Below the pieces are notes generated by a model. It did not search any database. It was not told where the DNA came from and saw only the letters and a program-made list of their open reading frames with translations. From assembly GCA_031761405.1 (NCBI GenBank), contig JASEVX010000001.1, forward strand, positions 29,668,889 to 29,732,888: DNA of 64,000 bases, written 5' to 3'. This DNA is from Serripes groenlandicus (taxonomy: Eukaryota; Mollusca; Bivalvia; Cardiida; Cardiidae). The position numbers and the translations under genes were made by a program. Shown piece after piece: positions 43,627-53,859 of the stretch (within the stretch, counting starts at the first letter, position 1; each line of letters begins with the position of its first letter).

Positions 43627-43830
43627 TGAATGCAGTACGTGTTTATATCCTAGGTTGGTTCTCTGTTTTTCATCGCTGGTGGTTTTATTGACTGCGAGAC
43701 CGGTCATCAGTCTTGTCGACTTTAAAATCGAAAGAGGAAGTTAAATAAATCTGTTTAACGTTGAAAGGAAATGTTTTTCTTACATTTCGATCGTTTTGTT
43801 ATTTATTTGATTTAAACATCGATTAGTAAG
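43627..43830 (+). other. Predicted noncoding 5' exon of gene 3
   Basis: CGAGACCGGTCATCAGTCTTGTCGACTTTAAAATCGAAAGAGGAAGTT...CATCGATTAGTAAG is conserved with exon 4 and, at the end, with exon 2. It ends AAG/GTAAGTGG, a near-consensus donor at 43831. ATG triplets at about 43630 and 43771 open only very short frames, so the exon is noncoding. The start is placed only by distance from the TATA-like sequence. The intron to the acceptor at 48294 would be 4.5 kb. Confidence 0.5.
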
Positions 43831-44630
43831 GTAAGTGGAAAAGCAGATACAATTCTATTTCTCTTTCATTGTCCCGTGGTCATAAATAGGATACATATCT
43901 ATATATATATGATCGAACGCGTTTTTATATTTGAATGGTCGCTTCCGATCCATACAAATAGACTAACATATCTAGATAATGTGTGTTATAGGTCATGTTT
44001 GGGTCGCATATCTTGGCCTCCGTTTGTCCGTATGTGTGTCCGTCACACTGACTAGTTGACCTACACATGTGCTCCTTCGAACACCCCTTGTTACTGACCT
44101 GAGACTGGATATGAACAAAAACACTGGTCAATAAATATCAAAACAGGACAGAGAATATCATGAAATATATATCATGAAATGTCCCATGGGTCGGAGGCAC
44201 ATTATGACGCATCTAAAACAGACACCTTTTAAAAACAGTGACAACATGAGGAATGGCCCAAGACAAGTCAATACTCCTTTTGCCACACTGTTTTGAACTT
44301 GATTCAATAATTGTATCATCATATAATGGTAATTTTCTTTATTTTCGCCTACATTGTTTTAAAATCATCTGCTGCATATTTGTCGAATAATTCAGAGCTC
44401 TAAATAAGCAGCGTTTTACATGTTTTAAATTCCTTATTTGAATCTCTAAAGCTACATTCGTCGTAATACGACGATTCTTTTGACCACCCACATCATAGGC
44501 TTTAGTTGGATAAGAGCAAGGATATTGTAGGGAAAAGAGTTTATACCCTTTCTTATCTGGACCTATGGTATATGGGAGAGGGTTAAACTCGTCATAAGTC
44601 TACACTTGAATACAAAGTGCGCTGCAAATT

Positions 44631-44830
44631 GTCGAGCCAAATCCCGGTCGGTAGCGACGCGGCCTGTTAATCCAGGTGTTGTGAGTTCGATTCCCAGCTG
44701 GCCAAACAATCTTTCCGACGTTTGAAAAAAGTCACTGTGGCAAGCGTCATTCGTCTTCCACCAGGGCTAACAGACTATGTGGACAAGCAGGCAGTCTATT
44801 GTGTGGAGTCCTGATTTTAAAAAGCTGTTA
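44631..44830 (+). mobile_element. tRNA-derived SINE
   Basis: Head GGTCGGTAGCGACGCGGCCTG with B box GAGTTCGATTCC. Body TTTGAAAAAAGTCACTGTGGCAAGCG, ATTCGTCTTCCACC and GGGCTAACAGACTATGTGGACAAGCAG. Same family as 20671-20970 (minus). 3' tail poorly kept. Confidence 0.7.
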
Positions 44831-45239
44831 AAATGTAAACATCAGTAATAAAGAATGTTTTTGGTACAGAGCCATGCATCCAGTCTAAAGCCATGAAACA
44901 TGGTATTTCAACAGAACCGTTTGCTAAACAGATGTATAGTACAATACTGAAAGAACAGAAATATTTACTTTTATGAACGATTCTTTAAAGATATGATTGA
45001 AAACTTATCATGGTTTTGGAATGCATACATATTAAATGAACTTTTAAAGACTGATAATGGTAATGTTTTGTGTGAATTCTTTTTAAACTAAAGGTAAATA
45101 TTGTGAAAATTAGTTGACTGCAAACTGAAAATACATCATTTAAGTGATCCAATCAATGATTTATTCCAAAGACGAAAGTACCAGGTCCTTTGCCTGACCA
45201 ACGCTACAGTTTTAATGTTTCGTTAAACTTTTTCATAAG

Positions 45240-45387
45240 CAATCTCCTCTTTTGCTATAATGCTTTTTTAAGCTTATTCAATAAGTGTTCGTTAAGTGAT
45301 AACAAGTATCAATATATTTGACTAATTGTTTTCAAAGTTGTCTGCTGCTGATTTGATGTATGTGGGAAAGGTTTAAAAGCAACAAGG
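45240..45387. mobile_element. MITE of the TTAA family, 3' part
   Basis: AGCAATCTCCTCTTTTGCTATAATG, then TTTTCAAAGTTGTCTGCTGCTGATTTGATGTATGTGGGAAAGGTTTAA. The left arm is missing. Confidence 0.6.
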
Positions 45388-45559
45388 TCAAACTATGGAA
45401 AGTCACACAAATTAAAAGCAAAACTATTGAATTAAGTTAAAAGCATTATAGCAAAGGGAGAAATAAGTCATTATGAGCAATATTTCTTCTTTTGTAAAAG
45501 GTTTTCAAAAGAGGCCTAAGACACATGTATCCAAATATGCCATCATGTGGGAATAGTTT

Positions 45560-45753
45560 TTAACGCTTTCCCTCATATAGACGATTTTTGACGCCTCTGC
45601 AGCAGACAGCTTTTTGAAAATATAACCTCCTATTGCAATAATATTTTCATCTCTTTTCAGTAATTATACTTACATTTATAGAGCTTTTCCATGCTTCCCA
45701 AGATACTTTCAAAGTCGTCTGCTGCAGATTTGTTGTATGTGGTAAAGCATTAA
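45560..45753. mobile_element. piggyBac-like MITE, 194 bp, TTAA to TTAA
   Basis: Starts TTAACGCTTTCCCTCATATAGACG, has CTGCAGCAGACAGC, and ends GTCGTCTGCTGCAGATTTGTTGTATGTGGTAAAGCATTAA. Terminal repeats derive from TTAACCCTTTCCCACATAC. TTAA flanks plus CCC-initial ends are typical of piggyBac-superfamily non-autonomous elements; the superfamily call is inference. Confidence 0.7.
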
Positions 45754-45984
45754 TCCTTCTCAACATACAGACGCTTTCTGACGTCTCTTAAGCAGACGAC
45801 TTTTGAAAACATTGTGGCAAATGCAGCAATTGCTCATAATCAGCCATTTTCTCCTTTTGCCACCATGTTTTCAACTATTTTCATTTACTAAACTTTCCCT
45901 TTTTAGAGATTTTTCATGATTTTGACAAGATGCTTTAAAAGTCGGCTGCTGTAGATTTGTTGTATACATGTGGGAAGGGGTTAA
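45750..45984. mobile_element. piggyBac-like MITE, 235 bp, TTAA to TTAA
   Basis: Shares its left TTAA with the preceding element. Contains CAGACGACTTTTGAAAACATTGTGGCAAATGCAGCAATTGCTCATAATCAGCCATTTTCTCCTTTTGCCACCATGTTTTC, an imperfect dyad that would fold as a hairpin. Ends at GGGGTTAA. Confidence 0.75.
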
Positions 45985-46216
45985 ACTATTATAGACACTC
46001 TGTGAAGTCTCTGCAGCAGACACATTGTCAAAAAACGTCTTATAAGTAGAAAAGAGAAATTACTCAAAACGAACAATTGCTCCTTTTGTCACAATGTTTT
46101 ATTAAGCTTTTTTTTCAGTAATTATTTACCTTCATAATATAAATTGTAATAAAACTTCTTTGTTTTGGTTTTCAAAGTCATTTGCTGCAGATATGGTGTA
46201 TGTGGGTATGAGTTAA
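45981..46216. mobile_element. piggyBac-like MITE, 236 bp, TTAA to TTAA
   Basis: Third element of the chain, again sharing TTAA with its neighbour. Contains CTCTGCAGCAGACAC, GAGAAATTACTCAAAACGAACAATTGCTCCTTTTGTCACAATG and TTTGCTGCAGATATGGTGTATGTGGGTATGAGTTAA. Confidence 0.7.
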
Positions 46217-46217
46217 T

Positions 46218-46241
46218 CTTAACCCTTTCCGATGTACAACA
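46218..46241. mobile_element. 5' end of a MITE split by a SINE
   Basis: TTAACCCTTTCCGATGTACAACA is the terminal repeat. The element resumes after the SINE at 46468 with TACAACAAATAGTAGATGACTTC. TACAACA is duplicated on the two sides, the target-site duplication of the SINE. Confidence 0.7.
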
Positions 46242-46467
46242 GAAATCCGCCGTGGTCGAGTGGTTAGCGTCGGGGATTTGAAACAGGGTGTCCCGGGTTC
46301 GATCCCCAGTCGCGGCACGACGGTCATGGTGAAGTGCCCTTTTTTTGGCAAGGCACATTTTCTAGCGTAGTACTGGTTTATTTACCCAGGGATCATGAAT
46401 AAGTGAACTGTCGCCGGGTTTTCACTGAAATAATGTTGAAAGCGGCGTAACATAAAACAAAACCACA
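46242..46467 (+). mobile_element. tRNA-derived SINE, complete, 226 bp, nested in a MITE
   Basis: Head CCGCCGTGGTCGAGTGGTTAGCG (A box) and GGGTTCGATCCCCAG (B box). Body CGGTCATGGTGAAGTGCCC, GGCAAGGCACA, AGTACTGGTTTATTTACCCAGGGATCATG. Tail AATAATGTTGAAAGCGGCGTAACATAAAACAAAACC. Flanked by TACAACA at 46235-46241 and 46468-46474. The same family is at 53258-53487 and, reversed, at 51091-51295 and 62657-62868. Confidence 0.85.
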
Positions 46468-46499
46468 TACAACAAATAGTAGATGACTTCCTGGCATAA

Positions 46500-48000
46500 A
46501 TGATTGTATAATTTTTAAATCATGAGCAATTTCTCTTTTTCTCACAATGTTTTCAAGAGGCGTCAGAAAGCGTATGTATGTGGGAAAGGGTTAAACCCTA
46601 TTTCCCAGATTTTGATGCATCTACAGCAGACTATTGAAACCATTGTGGTAAAAGGAGAAATTTTAATTTACCTCAATTTTTTTCAATAATTGACTTTTCA
46701 TTTATAGAATTTGAATAGGTTTTATTAAATGTTTTTAAAGCCATCTGCTGCACATTTGTTGTATGTGGAAAATGTAATGTGGTGTAGTTGTATACATTTT
46801 TGGTACATAATATTATTTAATCTTAAAGAAGGGTGAGAATTTGATATTCGTTCTTTGCAATGCAACCTATGGAAATATTTCGAAACTTGAAAGAGCAAAA
46901 TTTTCTATAGATTGAATTTTAAAAGTAATGTTCAAATAGGAGAAATCCAAAGTTTACAGTGATTTCCCCATTTATATGATGTCTTAATCCTTTGCCACAT
47001 GTAGAAGCATTCTGAGGCCTTTGACGCAGATGACTTTTGAAATCATCATAAATTCATGAGCATTAATCCATTTGCCATAATGCTTTCCAATATAATCAAT
47101 ATGTAAACATTCATTTGGAAAGATTTTCTTTGTTTTGTCTTTGATGTCTTTAAGGTCATCTGCTGTATATTTGTTGTATGTGAGAAATGGTGAAAGGGTT
47201 AGTCTACTGCATATGCGTTAAAGAATGACTATTGTAAACAGTAAATATCCAGATCAACCTGTGCATTCAGTTTGATTAAGATCTACACAGTTCACATATT
47301 ATTTAAATACGCCCGTAAGAAGCTTCTGTCAACTTGAACTGACTTTAAATTGTTATGAGACAGCATATGTTCAGGCCAATTTGATTTTTAAACAACACTG
47401 GTAACCCTGTTCCACATACAACAAATATGCAGGACACCAATTTGAAAATATTCAGGGGAAAATCTTTTCAAATCTTAATGAAGGAAGGTATAATTATTGA
47501 ATTAAATTGAAAAGATTTGTGACAAAGGGAGAAAATGTTCATGATGAGCAATTTCTCCTTTTTCCAGAATGTTATTAAGCCTCATCTGCGGCAGAGGCTT
47601 CAAAGTGCGTCTGCAAGTTGGCCAAGGGATAAAGAATTGTTAACACATACTTTTGCTCATGGTCATGCTCATACTATGTTACATAAAAGGCCTGTGGCCT
47701 CTATACTGGTAAAATATAACACTGAAATGTAGTCTTACATTTGGCCGTTTTAAATCTTAATAAATTAATGTTTAACTATTGCAAGAAGTTGAAAACATTG
47801 TGGCAGAAATTGTGGAGAAATTCCCCTTTTGTCACAATGTTTTCAAAAGACTTTTAATATATAGGTGTAAGCGTCTTATGTGGGAAAGGGTTAAGAAAAA
47901 ATAAGGAATCCTGTTTTAAATATAAGTGGATAGCAATGTGGCAAACTATGAAAAAGCTCATTATGAACAATCTCTTCTTTTGCCACATGTTTTTACCCAC
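46500..48000. mobile_element. Cluster of further, mostly incomplete MITEs of the TTAA family
   Basis: Characteristic pieces recur: GAGCAATTTCTCTTTTTCTCACAATG...GGGAAAGGGTTAA (46524-46594), GCATCTACAGCAGACTATTGAAACCATTGTGG...CATCTGCTGCACATTTGTTGTATGTGG (46616-46770), CCTTTGCCACATGTAG...TCATCTGCTGTATATTTGTTGTATGTGAG (46990-47195), CCACATACAACAAATATGCAGG...CAATTTCTCCTTTTTCCAGAATG (47410-47575) and GAAAACATTGTGGC...GGGAAAGGGTTAA (47793-47894). The cluster fills much of the predicted gene 3 intron. Confidence 0.6.
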
Positions 48001-48285
48001 TTTTCAAGATTCTCGTCGGTTTATTTGTTATACGCATGCGCACTTCAAAACTGTTCAGACGTGTATTGAGCTGACTCTGCACTGTTCACCAATTAATCAG
48101 GGAAGGTTTCAATAAACTCATTACAAACATTGTCCATTTGGGTCTAATTGCATTGATGCGAAAACAGATCTGTGTCAATAGTTTTCATAAATATGTAACG
48201 GTTGTTTTACCTGGACCATAGCTAAATTGTACTTTGTAGGTTGGTGGGATTTTTCAATTTTATTAAAAGCTCTTGTTAATTACAT

Positions 48286-48294
48286 CCATTTCAG
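48286..48294 (+). promoter_or_regulatory. 3' splice acceptor before gene 3 coding exon
   Basis: TCTTGTTAATTACATCCATTTCAG/GAAAAAG, the family acceptor. It lies inside an in-frame extension upstream of the real start, so that extension is intronic. Confidence 0.65.
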
Positions 48295-48326
48295 GAAAAA
48301 GGGTAACACATACGGATACTGTCAAC

Positions 48327-50030
48327 ATGGCAACTGGATCTCAATCTTTTTATAAAGGGTCTGACGAAATAGCCAACCATGACTGTGACATATGTTTGCC
48401 AAACGGTAAAACATCGGAGGCCATATCCTACTGTACCAATTGTTGTGAGTACATGTGTCAGTCATGCGATATGGCACACAATACGTTTAGAGCGACAAAG
48501 AACCACGAAGTTTTGACAGGGATTAATATGCCATCCACGAGGAAAAAACCAACGTTACCGTTTATGTTCTGTGATACACACAGAACATCAATACTTGATA
48601 TCTACTGTATTACTCACGATGAAGTCATATGTCCGACCTGTGAAATGACTAGTCATACATCTTGCGATACAAGCGATGTCAGTAAGCACAGTTCTCGATT
48701 AGATGTTGAAAATGAGCTCAAGAAAGTGTCAACATATTTGAGTGACTTAAACACTAGATATAAGGAGCTTTCAAAGAACAGACACATTGATAAATCAACC
48801 ATGAATACTCAGATACAGAATTGTCTCAGTGACATGCATCAATTACGCAAGAACATTAACGACAAGCTGGATAAACTCGAAAAGATAATATCCTCCGAAA
48901 TCCGAGACATTGACGAGAAGATGAAGGATGGTATAGATGGTCAAGTGACTTTAGTCGGTGACATTTTACGTCAAATCGCGGATCTGAACAAATCTTTGTC
49001 AGAATGTCAGAAAACGCGGGAAAATTACGTCATGTTTGTCGGGATGAAAAAAGCCGCATCACGAGCAAGTGAATATGTACATATCATTGACAATATCCAG
49101 AATGACATTTACCCAATAGACATTCGTTTTCAACCCAATGACGTTCTAACTGACATGATCCAACAATTACAATCACTAGGCACTGTTACTGACAACAGAC
49201 AAAATTATACCCGTTTAAACAAGACCTCTATACTCAACATGTCTGTCAAGGACAAACAAAACAAAGATGTGAAATCAGATGACCTCCGTGGGTGTACATT
49301 TATGTCTGACGGACGGCTTGCACTCGCATGTCAAGATGACGGACTAAAACTATTTGATAAAGACTTACAGTTTAAGTCACAGCTGTTAACTATTCGTGCA
49401 TTAGACGTATCTGCTATCAACGAAACTGACGTCATAGTTACACAAGGTAAATTGAAAAAACTCCAGAGGGTGAGAGTATTCCCAGAGATGATTGTGACGA
49501 AAACATTGAAGATGGATAGAAAATGTTTTGGTGTAGATGTTTATGGTGACGAGATCTACGTTACCTGTACTGATAATCCCGGTAATGGTGAAGTACGAGT
49601 ACTCGACATGGACGGTCAAATACAGAGAAGGTTGGGTTTGGATTTCGGGAAATATATGTTTACCAGGCCTAGTTACGTTAAAGTCAACTGTCATGGGAAT
49701 AAGGTGTTTGTCTGTGATCGAGGCACTAACATTGTAACGTGTTTGAATAATCAAGGTTACGTTATATACCAGTACTCCGATGGTGATTTGAAGACACCAG
49801 TTGGAATGTATGTAGATGGAGAAGATAACTTGTTAGTGTGTGGAATGGATTCTCACAATGTACATGTCGTCCGACATGATGGTGGTAAGGAGAAGATTGT
49901 GTTGTCAGACAAAGACGGGATACAATACCCACGATGTATTTCGTACAGACAAAGTGATGGTTGTCTAGTGGTTGGTTTACATGAGAATTCTAAGACTGAC
50001 AAAACATTGATCATATTCAGGACTAGATAA
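48327..50030 (+). CDS. RING-less B-box / coiled-coil / NHL-like propeller protein, copy 3
   Basis: 567 residues from the ATG at 48327 (CAACATGG context). The open frame extends upstream to a TTG at 48273, but that part spans the conserved splice acceptor and is rejected. B-box 1 ligands C20, C23, C36, C39, C44, C47, H51, H60; B-box 2 from C82 as in copy 1. The linker between them is of the copy 1 type (NHEVLTGINMPSTRKKPTL). Coiled coil about 124-285 (LNTRYKELSKNRHIDKS, DKLDKLEKIISSEI). Propeller with NGEVRVLDMDGQIQRRLGL and YVDGEDNLLVCGMDSHNVHVV. One oddity is replacement in a blade motif (VKVNCHGNKVFVCD instead of VNRDGxKVFVSD). The 3' flank closely resembles that of gene 4, so copies 3 and 4 are the most recent duplicates by flank. 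Confidence 0.87.
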   Translation: MATGSQSFYKGSDEIANHDCDICLPNGKTSEAISYCTNCCEYMCQSCDMAHNTFRATKNHEVLTGINMPSTRKKPTLPFMFCDTHRTSILDIYCITHDEVICPTCEMTSHTSCDTSDVSKHSSRLDVENELKKVSTYLSDLNTRYKELSKNRHIDKSTMNTQIQNCLSDMHQLRKNINDKLDKLEKIISSEIRDIDEKMKDGIDGQVTLVGDILRQIADLNKSLSECQKTRENYVMFVGMKKAASRASEYVHIIDNIQNDIYPIDIRFQPNDVLTDMIQQLQSLGTVTDNRQNYTRLNKTSILNMSVKDKQNKDVKSDDLRGCTFMSDGRLALACQDDGLKLFDKDLQFKSQLLTIRALDVSAINETDVIVTQGKLKKLQRVRVFPEMIVTKTLKMDRKCFGVDVYGDEIYVTCTDNPGNGEVRVLDMDGQIQRRLGLDFGKYMFTRPSYVKVNCHGNKVFVCDRGTNIVTCLNNQGYVIYQYSDGDLKTPVGMYVDGEDNLLVCGMDSHNVHVVRHDGGKEKIVLSDKDGIQYPRCISYRQSDGCLVVGLHENSKTDKTLIIFRTR

Positions 50031-50189
50031 ACTGTGTATGCCAGAAAACTAGTTCCGTAAATATAACATAACGATCATGTCAATTAATATTTCATACGAT
50101 ATTCACCGAAGTTTCCACGATAAGTTTTAAGAAATTTAAATGGTTGTCTGAAAAAGTAGGAGTTAAATGATGTATCTTACACAGATAAT

Positions 50190-50365
50190 AGGTTGGTCAT
50201 ATTCCAGATTAGATAAACTGTGCGTGTCAGAAACCTTGTGTCGTCGTAAAGACCCGAACATATAAAGGATGTCGATTTATCATATTTCATACGATAATCA
50301 CAGGGGATTCCACGTCGCAAATGTCCTGACAAATATGGAGTTATACAAAGAAATGAGATGTTATT
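50190..50365 (+). pseudogene. Duplicated last codons plus 3' UTR of gene 3
   Basis: TTGGTCATATTCCAGATTAG-ATAA reads L-V-I-F-Q-I-R-stop (stop 50214-50216), 186 bases past the true stop. It is followed by AAACTGTGCGTGTCAGAAA, GTCGATTTATCATATTTCATACGATAATCACAG and CTGACAAATATGGAG, parallel to 50028-50170. Confidence 0.65.
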
Positions 50366-51090
50366 TGAAAAAGTAGAACTTGTTTATCAAAAGAAGTATT
50401 TCCTTTCAAACATTCAATTCAATTGGAACTATTGATTTTGTTTAAGATCTGTTTACCTGTAAACTGTTCGTCAGAAGATATTGAGAACAGTGCAGGTCTA
50501 GCACAGGCTGTGCAGATCCACGAGTGCATCTGCAATCATTGCAATTCAGCTATGTATAGATTTACCGGAGTAAGGTTCACATACATGTAAACTCATAAAA
50601 CGCAAGTTTGTTTCGGTAAATGTAAATAAAATGTAATATAAAGAGTGACAATTTGTTCAATACCTGTAACATGTTGTCTGTTTCGAGAAAAAAGGGTAAA
50701 TGTCCTTGTTAATGAGTGGAAAGACGTTCGGTTATACTCATTTACACTTTCCACGTTTAATTAAAAACCATCATACGTCAGGGACGTCGTTGTGATATTA
50801 AGAAGGGTTGGAATTACTGTAACGTGTTTGTTTTCGGTGAATAAAGACAGTCGATGTTAATATAACTGTGCCATAAAAGAGGACCGAGAGGAGAATGCAA
50901 AATACAAAAAAAGCAGTTTCTAAATAATAGTATCTTATTCAATATTCTCACAATGTTTTGAAATGAACCAAATACGTAGGAAAGCACGACTTGTACAACT
51001 ATTTAGAACGGTTGATTAATTAAAACTATCTCATTGTTTGTTAAAGAGAGTTCAGTCATTTAACAGTCATTTTTATTTTCAATTATAGTT

Positions 51091-51295
51091 TGGTTTTACG
51101 TCTTTTTAAATGGTATTTCAGTCACATCAAGGCGACAGATTACTTAGTCATGCTTCAAGGGTGACACACCACGGCTAGGCTAGGATATGTAATTTGCCCA
51201 AGGGTACCGAACCATGACTGAGGAAAGCGGGGATCTAACCCGGAACACCAGGTTCCAAATATCCGACGCTAACCACTCGGTCTCGGCAGATTCCC
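51091..51295 (-). mobile_element. tRNA-derived SINE, reverse orientation
   Basis: Minus strand: A-box region CGAGTGGTTAGCGTCGGAT, B box GGTTAGATCCC, body CAGTCATGGTTCGGTACCC and AAATACCATTTAAAAAGACG. Same family as 46242-46467. The matching copy in unit 4 (62657-62868) occupies the homologous place, so this insertion predates the unit 3/4 duplication. The unit 1 remnant is at 8515-8600. Confidence 0.7.
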
Positions 51296-51306
51296 TTAAT
51301 TGTCAA

Positions 51307-51635
51307 AATATATGTTATTGAACTATAACATGTATAAATGTATTGTTTACCTGAATATATGTTATTGAACTATAACATGTATAAATGTATTGTTTACCTG
51401 AATATATGTTATTGAACTATAACATGTATAAATGTATTGTTTACCTGAATATATGTTATTGAACTATAACATGTATAAATGTATTGTTTACCTGAATATA
51501 TGTTATTGAACTATAACATGTATAAATGTATTGTTTACCTGAATATATGTTATTGAACTATAACATGTATAAATGTATTGTTTACCTGAATATATGTTAT
51601 TGAACTATAACATGTATAAATGTATTGTTTACCTG
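51307..51635. repeat. 47-bp tandem repeat, exactly 7 copies
   Basis: Unit AATATATGTTATTGAACTAT + AACATGTATAAATGTATTG + TTTACCTG; all seven copies appear identical (329 bp = 7 x 47). The homologous spot in unit 4 (62874-62915) has a single diverged monomer. GTTATTGAACTATAAC within the unit is a short dyad. Confidence 0.95.
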
Positions 51636-52050
51636 CGAAACGTAGTAGGTTTTCGAGAGTGTATATGCAACTTTTATCAACCTCGTTACCTACATGCATA
51701 CGCTGTTCGACACTTTTGAATCAGAAAACATTGTGACAAAAGGAGAAATTGCTCATGAAGTTTACAGCTATTTTCAATAATTTCAACAGCTTTCCATTAC
51801 AAAGATTTCCCATATGTTTATGCTTATTTGTATGAGGGGAAGGGTCCATAACCGTCATGATATCGTTATAATTAATGTTATCTTTTGAAAGAATTGCAAT
51901 AACCAGTCAAATACAAATATTAAATAACTCTTCCAAAAATGTTTTCTAACTATATGTAACAGCTCGAACCAAAACGGATTTGTCAGCTCTTTTTAAAACC
52001 GTTAATATGCACCTATTGACTGTAGATTCAATATTTTGAACACGGATGTA

Positions 52051-52282
52051 TTAACCATTGCCCACATACAACAAAACTGCAGCAGACGAGTTTAACAACG
52101 TCTGGGAAAATAAATAGAACACCTCTAAATATGAAGTTGTAATTACTGAAAATATTTAAATGTACTGTGGCAAAATGATAAAAAGTGCTCATTACGGGCA
52201 CTTTCTTCTTTTTACAACACTGTTTTCAAAAGACGTCTTCTGCAAAGGCATCAGAAATGGTTTACATGTGGACAAGGGTTAA
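52051..52282. mobile_element. piggyBac-like MITE, 232 bp, TTAA to TTAA
   Basis: Starts TTAACCATTGCCCACATACAACAAAACTGCAGCAGACGAG and ends GGCATCAGAAATGGTTTACATGTGGACAAGGGTTAA, with a central ACTGTGGCAAAATGATAAAAAGTGCTCATTACGGGCACTTTC dyad. Its homologue at 63306-63525 in unit 4 is in the same position. Confidence 0.75.
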
Positions 52283-53242
52283 ACACATATTTATCGCTTG
52301 AAAGTCACTAAAATGTGTCACATCATACGGAGATGATCTTAAGGGCTTTGTTATTTCCGTCTATCCAGATCGACGAGCTCGTTCGCGCATTACGGAAGCG
52401 CATCCCTAAATTATTATCACCAGTGCATACTTTAGATATGTTTTAGTCATAAATATTCGCTTACAGGATGTTATAAAGATACATGTACACTTATTTGGTT
52501 ATCTTTAAGTGTTTTGTTGAGATGTTCGTGTAAATAAAACGTGACTTATTGTTTACATTTAACCCTTAATTATTTATTGTTACACTTATTGTATAAAGAA
52601 GTATATTTAAAATTTATAGTTTGACTTATGTGTTTCCATCGATAAAATTGCCTTCTGTTATACTAGAGAAGATGGATAATTTACTTGACCTTTTCAAATT
52701 GAAGCTCATGCAGAAAATGACTTTAAATCATTTAGGCAAAAGAAGAAATTGCCCACAATGAGACTTTTCTCCGTTTATCACAATGTTTTTAATTTTATTT
52801 AATAATTATAATATCATTTATACAGATTTTCCATAGTGTTGCTTACATGTTTCTTAAAGCGTCTGATGAAGATATGTCGTATGTCAAAAGGGTTAATATA
52901 AGTATACAAATTTTCAAGAGTTCATCTTTTACCCTTGAACATTTATTAATTTGTTCAATGGTCACCCAATACTCCTTAGTTTTCTTCATATGGACATTCC
53001 AAATATTGACCGAGTCGGTGATGAAATTGTTAGAACGTCCTTCTCGGGAGACCATGGTTCGACTCCCGATCGGTTGGAACCAATCAGTGAAGATAGTAGT
53101 GGTGTCCCTCCTCATTTGCGATCTGATAGTGCAACATAATGACGGATATGCTTGTTTCAGGATAAACTGAAATCAGTGCTGGTAACTTTAGGGCTGTGAT
53201 ATTACTTACGTTTAAGTGAAATCGGAGTTAACTCATTTACAA
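52283..53242. other. Noncoding flank shared with unit 4 (and weakly unit 1)
   Basis: 52290-52880 is nearly parallel to 63535-64000 (TCATAAATATTCGCTTACAG, GATGTTATAAAGATACATGTACACTTAT, GTGTTTCCATCGATAAAATTGCC). 9380-9600 of unit 1 has the same motifs. A decayed MITE core spans 52700-52880. The tRNA-like GTTCGACTCCCGATCGG at 53047 matches 10013 in unit 1. No gene. Confidence 0.55.
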
Positions 53243-53257
53243 TCCAAAGGTTAACCC

Positions 53258-53487
53258 GGAATCCGCTGTGGTCGAGTGGTTAGCGTCGGGGATTTCGAAA
53301 CCGGGTGTCCCGGGTTCGATCTCCAGTCGCGGCATTACGATCATGGTGGAGTGCCCATGGGCAAGGCACAATTTCTAGCCTAGTACTGGTTTGTTTACCC
53401 AGGGATCATGAATAATTAAATTTAATTGCGCGCTAAATGACCTTAGCTGTCGATGCGCCATAAAACAATATACATTCATTCATTCAT
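53258..53487 (+). mobile_element. tRNA-derived SINE, complete, 230 bp, with 15-bp target-site duplication
   Basis: Head GGTCGAGTGGTTAGCGTCGG and B box GGGTTCGATCTCC. Body CGATCATGGTGGAGTGCCC, AGTACTGGTTTGTTTACCCAGG. 3' end AAACAATATACATTCATTCATTCAT, that is, an ATTC-repeat tail. TCCAAAGGTTAACCC is perfect on both sides (53243-53257, 53488-53502). A clear retroposition product, and younger than the neighbouring copies. Confidence 0.93.
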
Positions 53488-53859
53488 TCCAAAGGTTAAC
53501 CCCGCATTAATCATATGGGTTTCGAACGAACCCAGGTCCTGTGTTTGAAAAGACAACTACTCTAATACATTTACACTGGTGACTTGACGCTGCTAATCAA
53601 CCCGTTAACCCATGGTCTGTAAATAAAGCAATGGGCGTTTTGTGCTTGAATGGCGAGCGTGTTCGTATGGATATTCAGCAAATTGAACCCGCTCAAAGTG
53701 GCTTTAGAATGAACTAAATACGTTTGAAGTAATCTTTTTATGTTTTAAGTAGTACATAACACACCGAAAACAAAGGTGTGTTTTAGTGATTCTTTTAATT
53801 TTGAATTATGTATACGGTCAACAACCTACTAAACACGTTTCTTTAGGTGAATCTGAATA

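Noticed and set aside
46250..46325. tRNA gene on the plus strand
   Set aside because: A and B boxes are good, but the segment is the head of a SINE with body, tail and target-site duplication. The acceptor stem does not pair by eye. The same applies to the heads at 53265, 44640, 27145, 42680 and the minus-strand heads.
48273..48326. N-terminal extension of gene 3 from a TTG codon
   Set aside because: The first codon is not ATG, and the extension crosses the conserved TTTCAG acceptor present before all four genes. The ATG at 48327 matches the start of the other copies.
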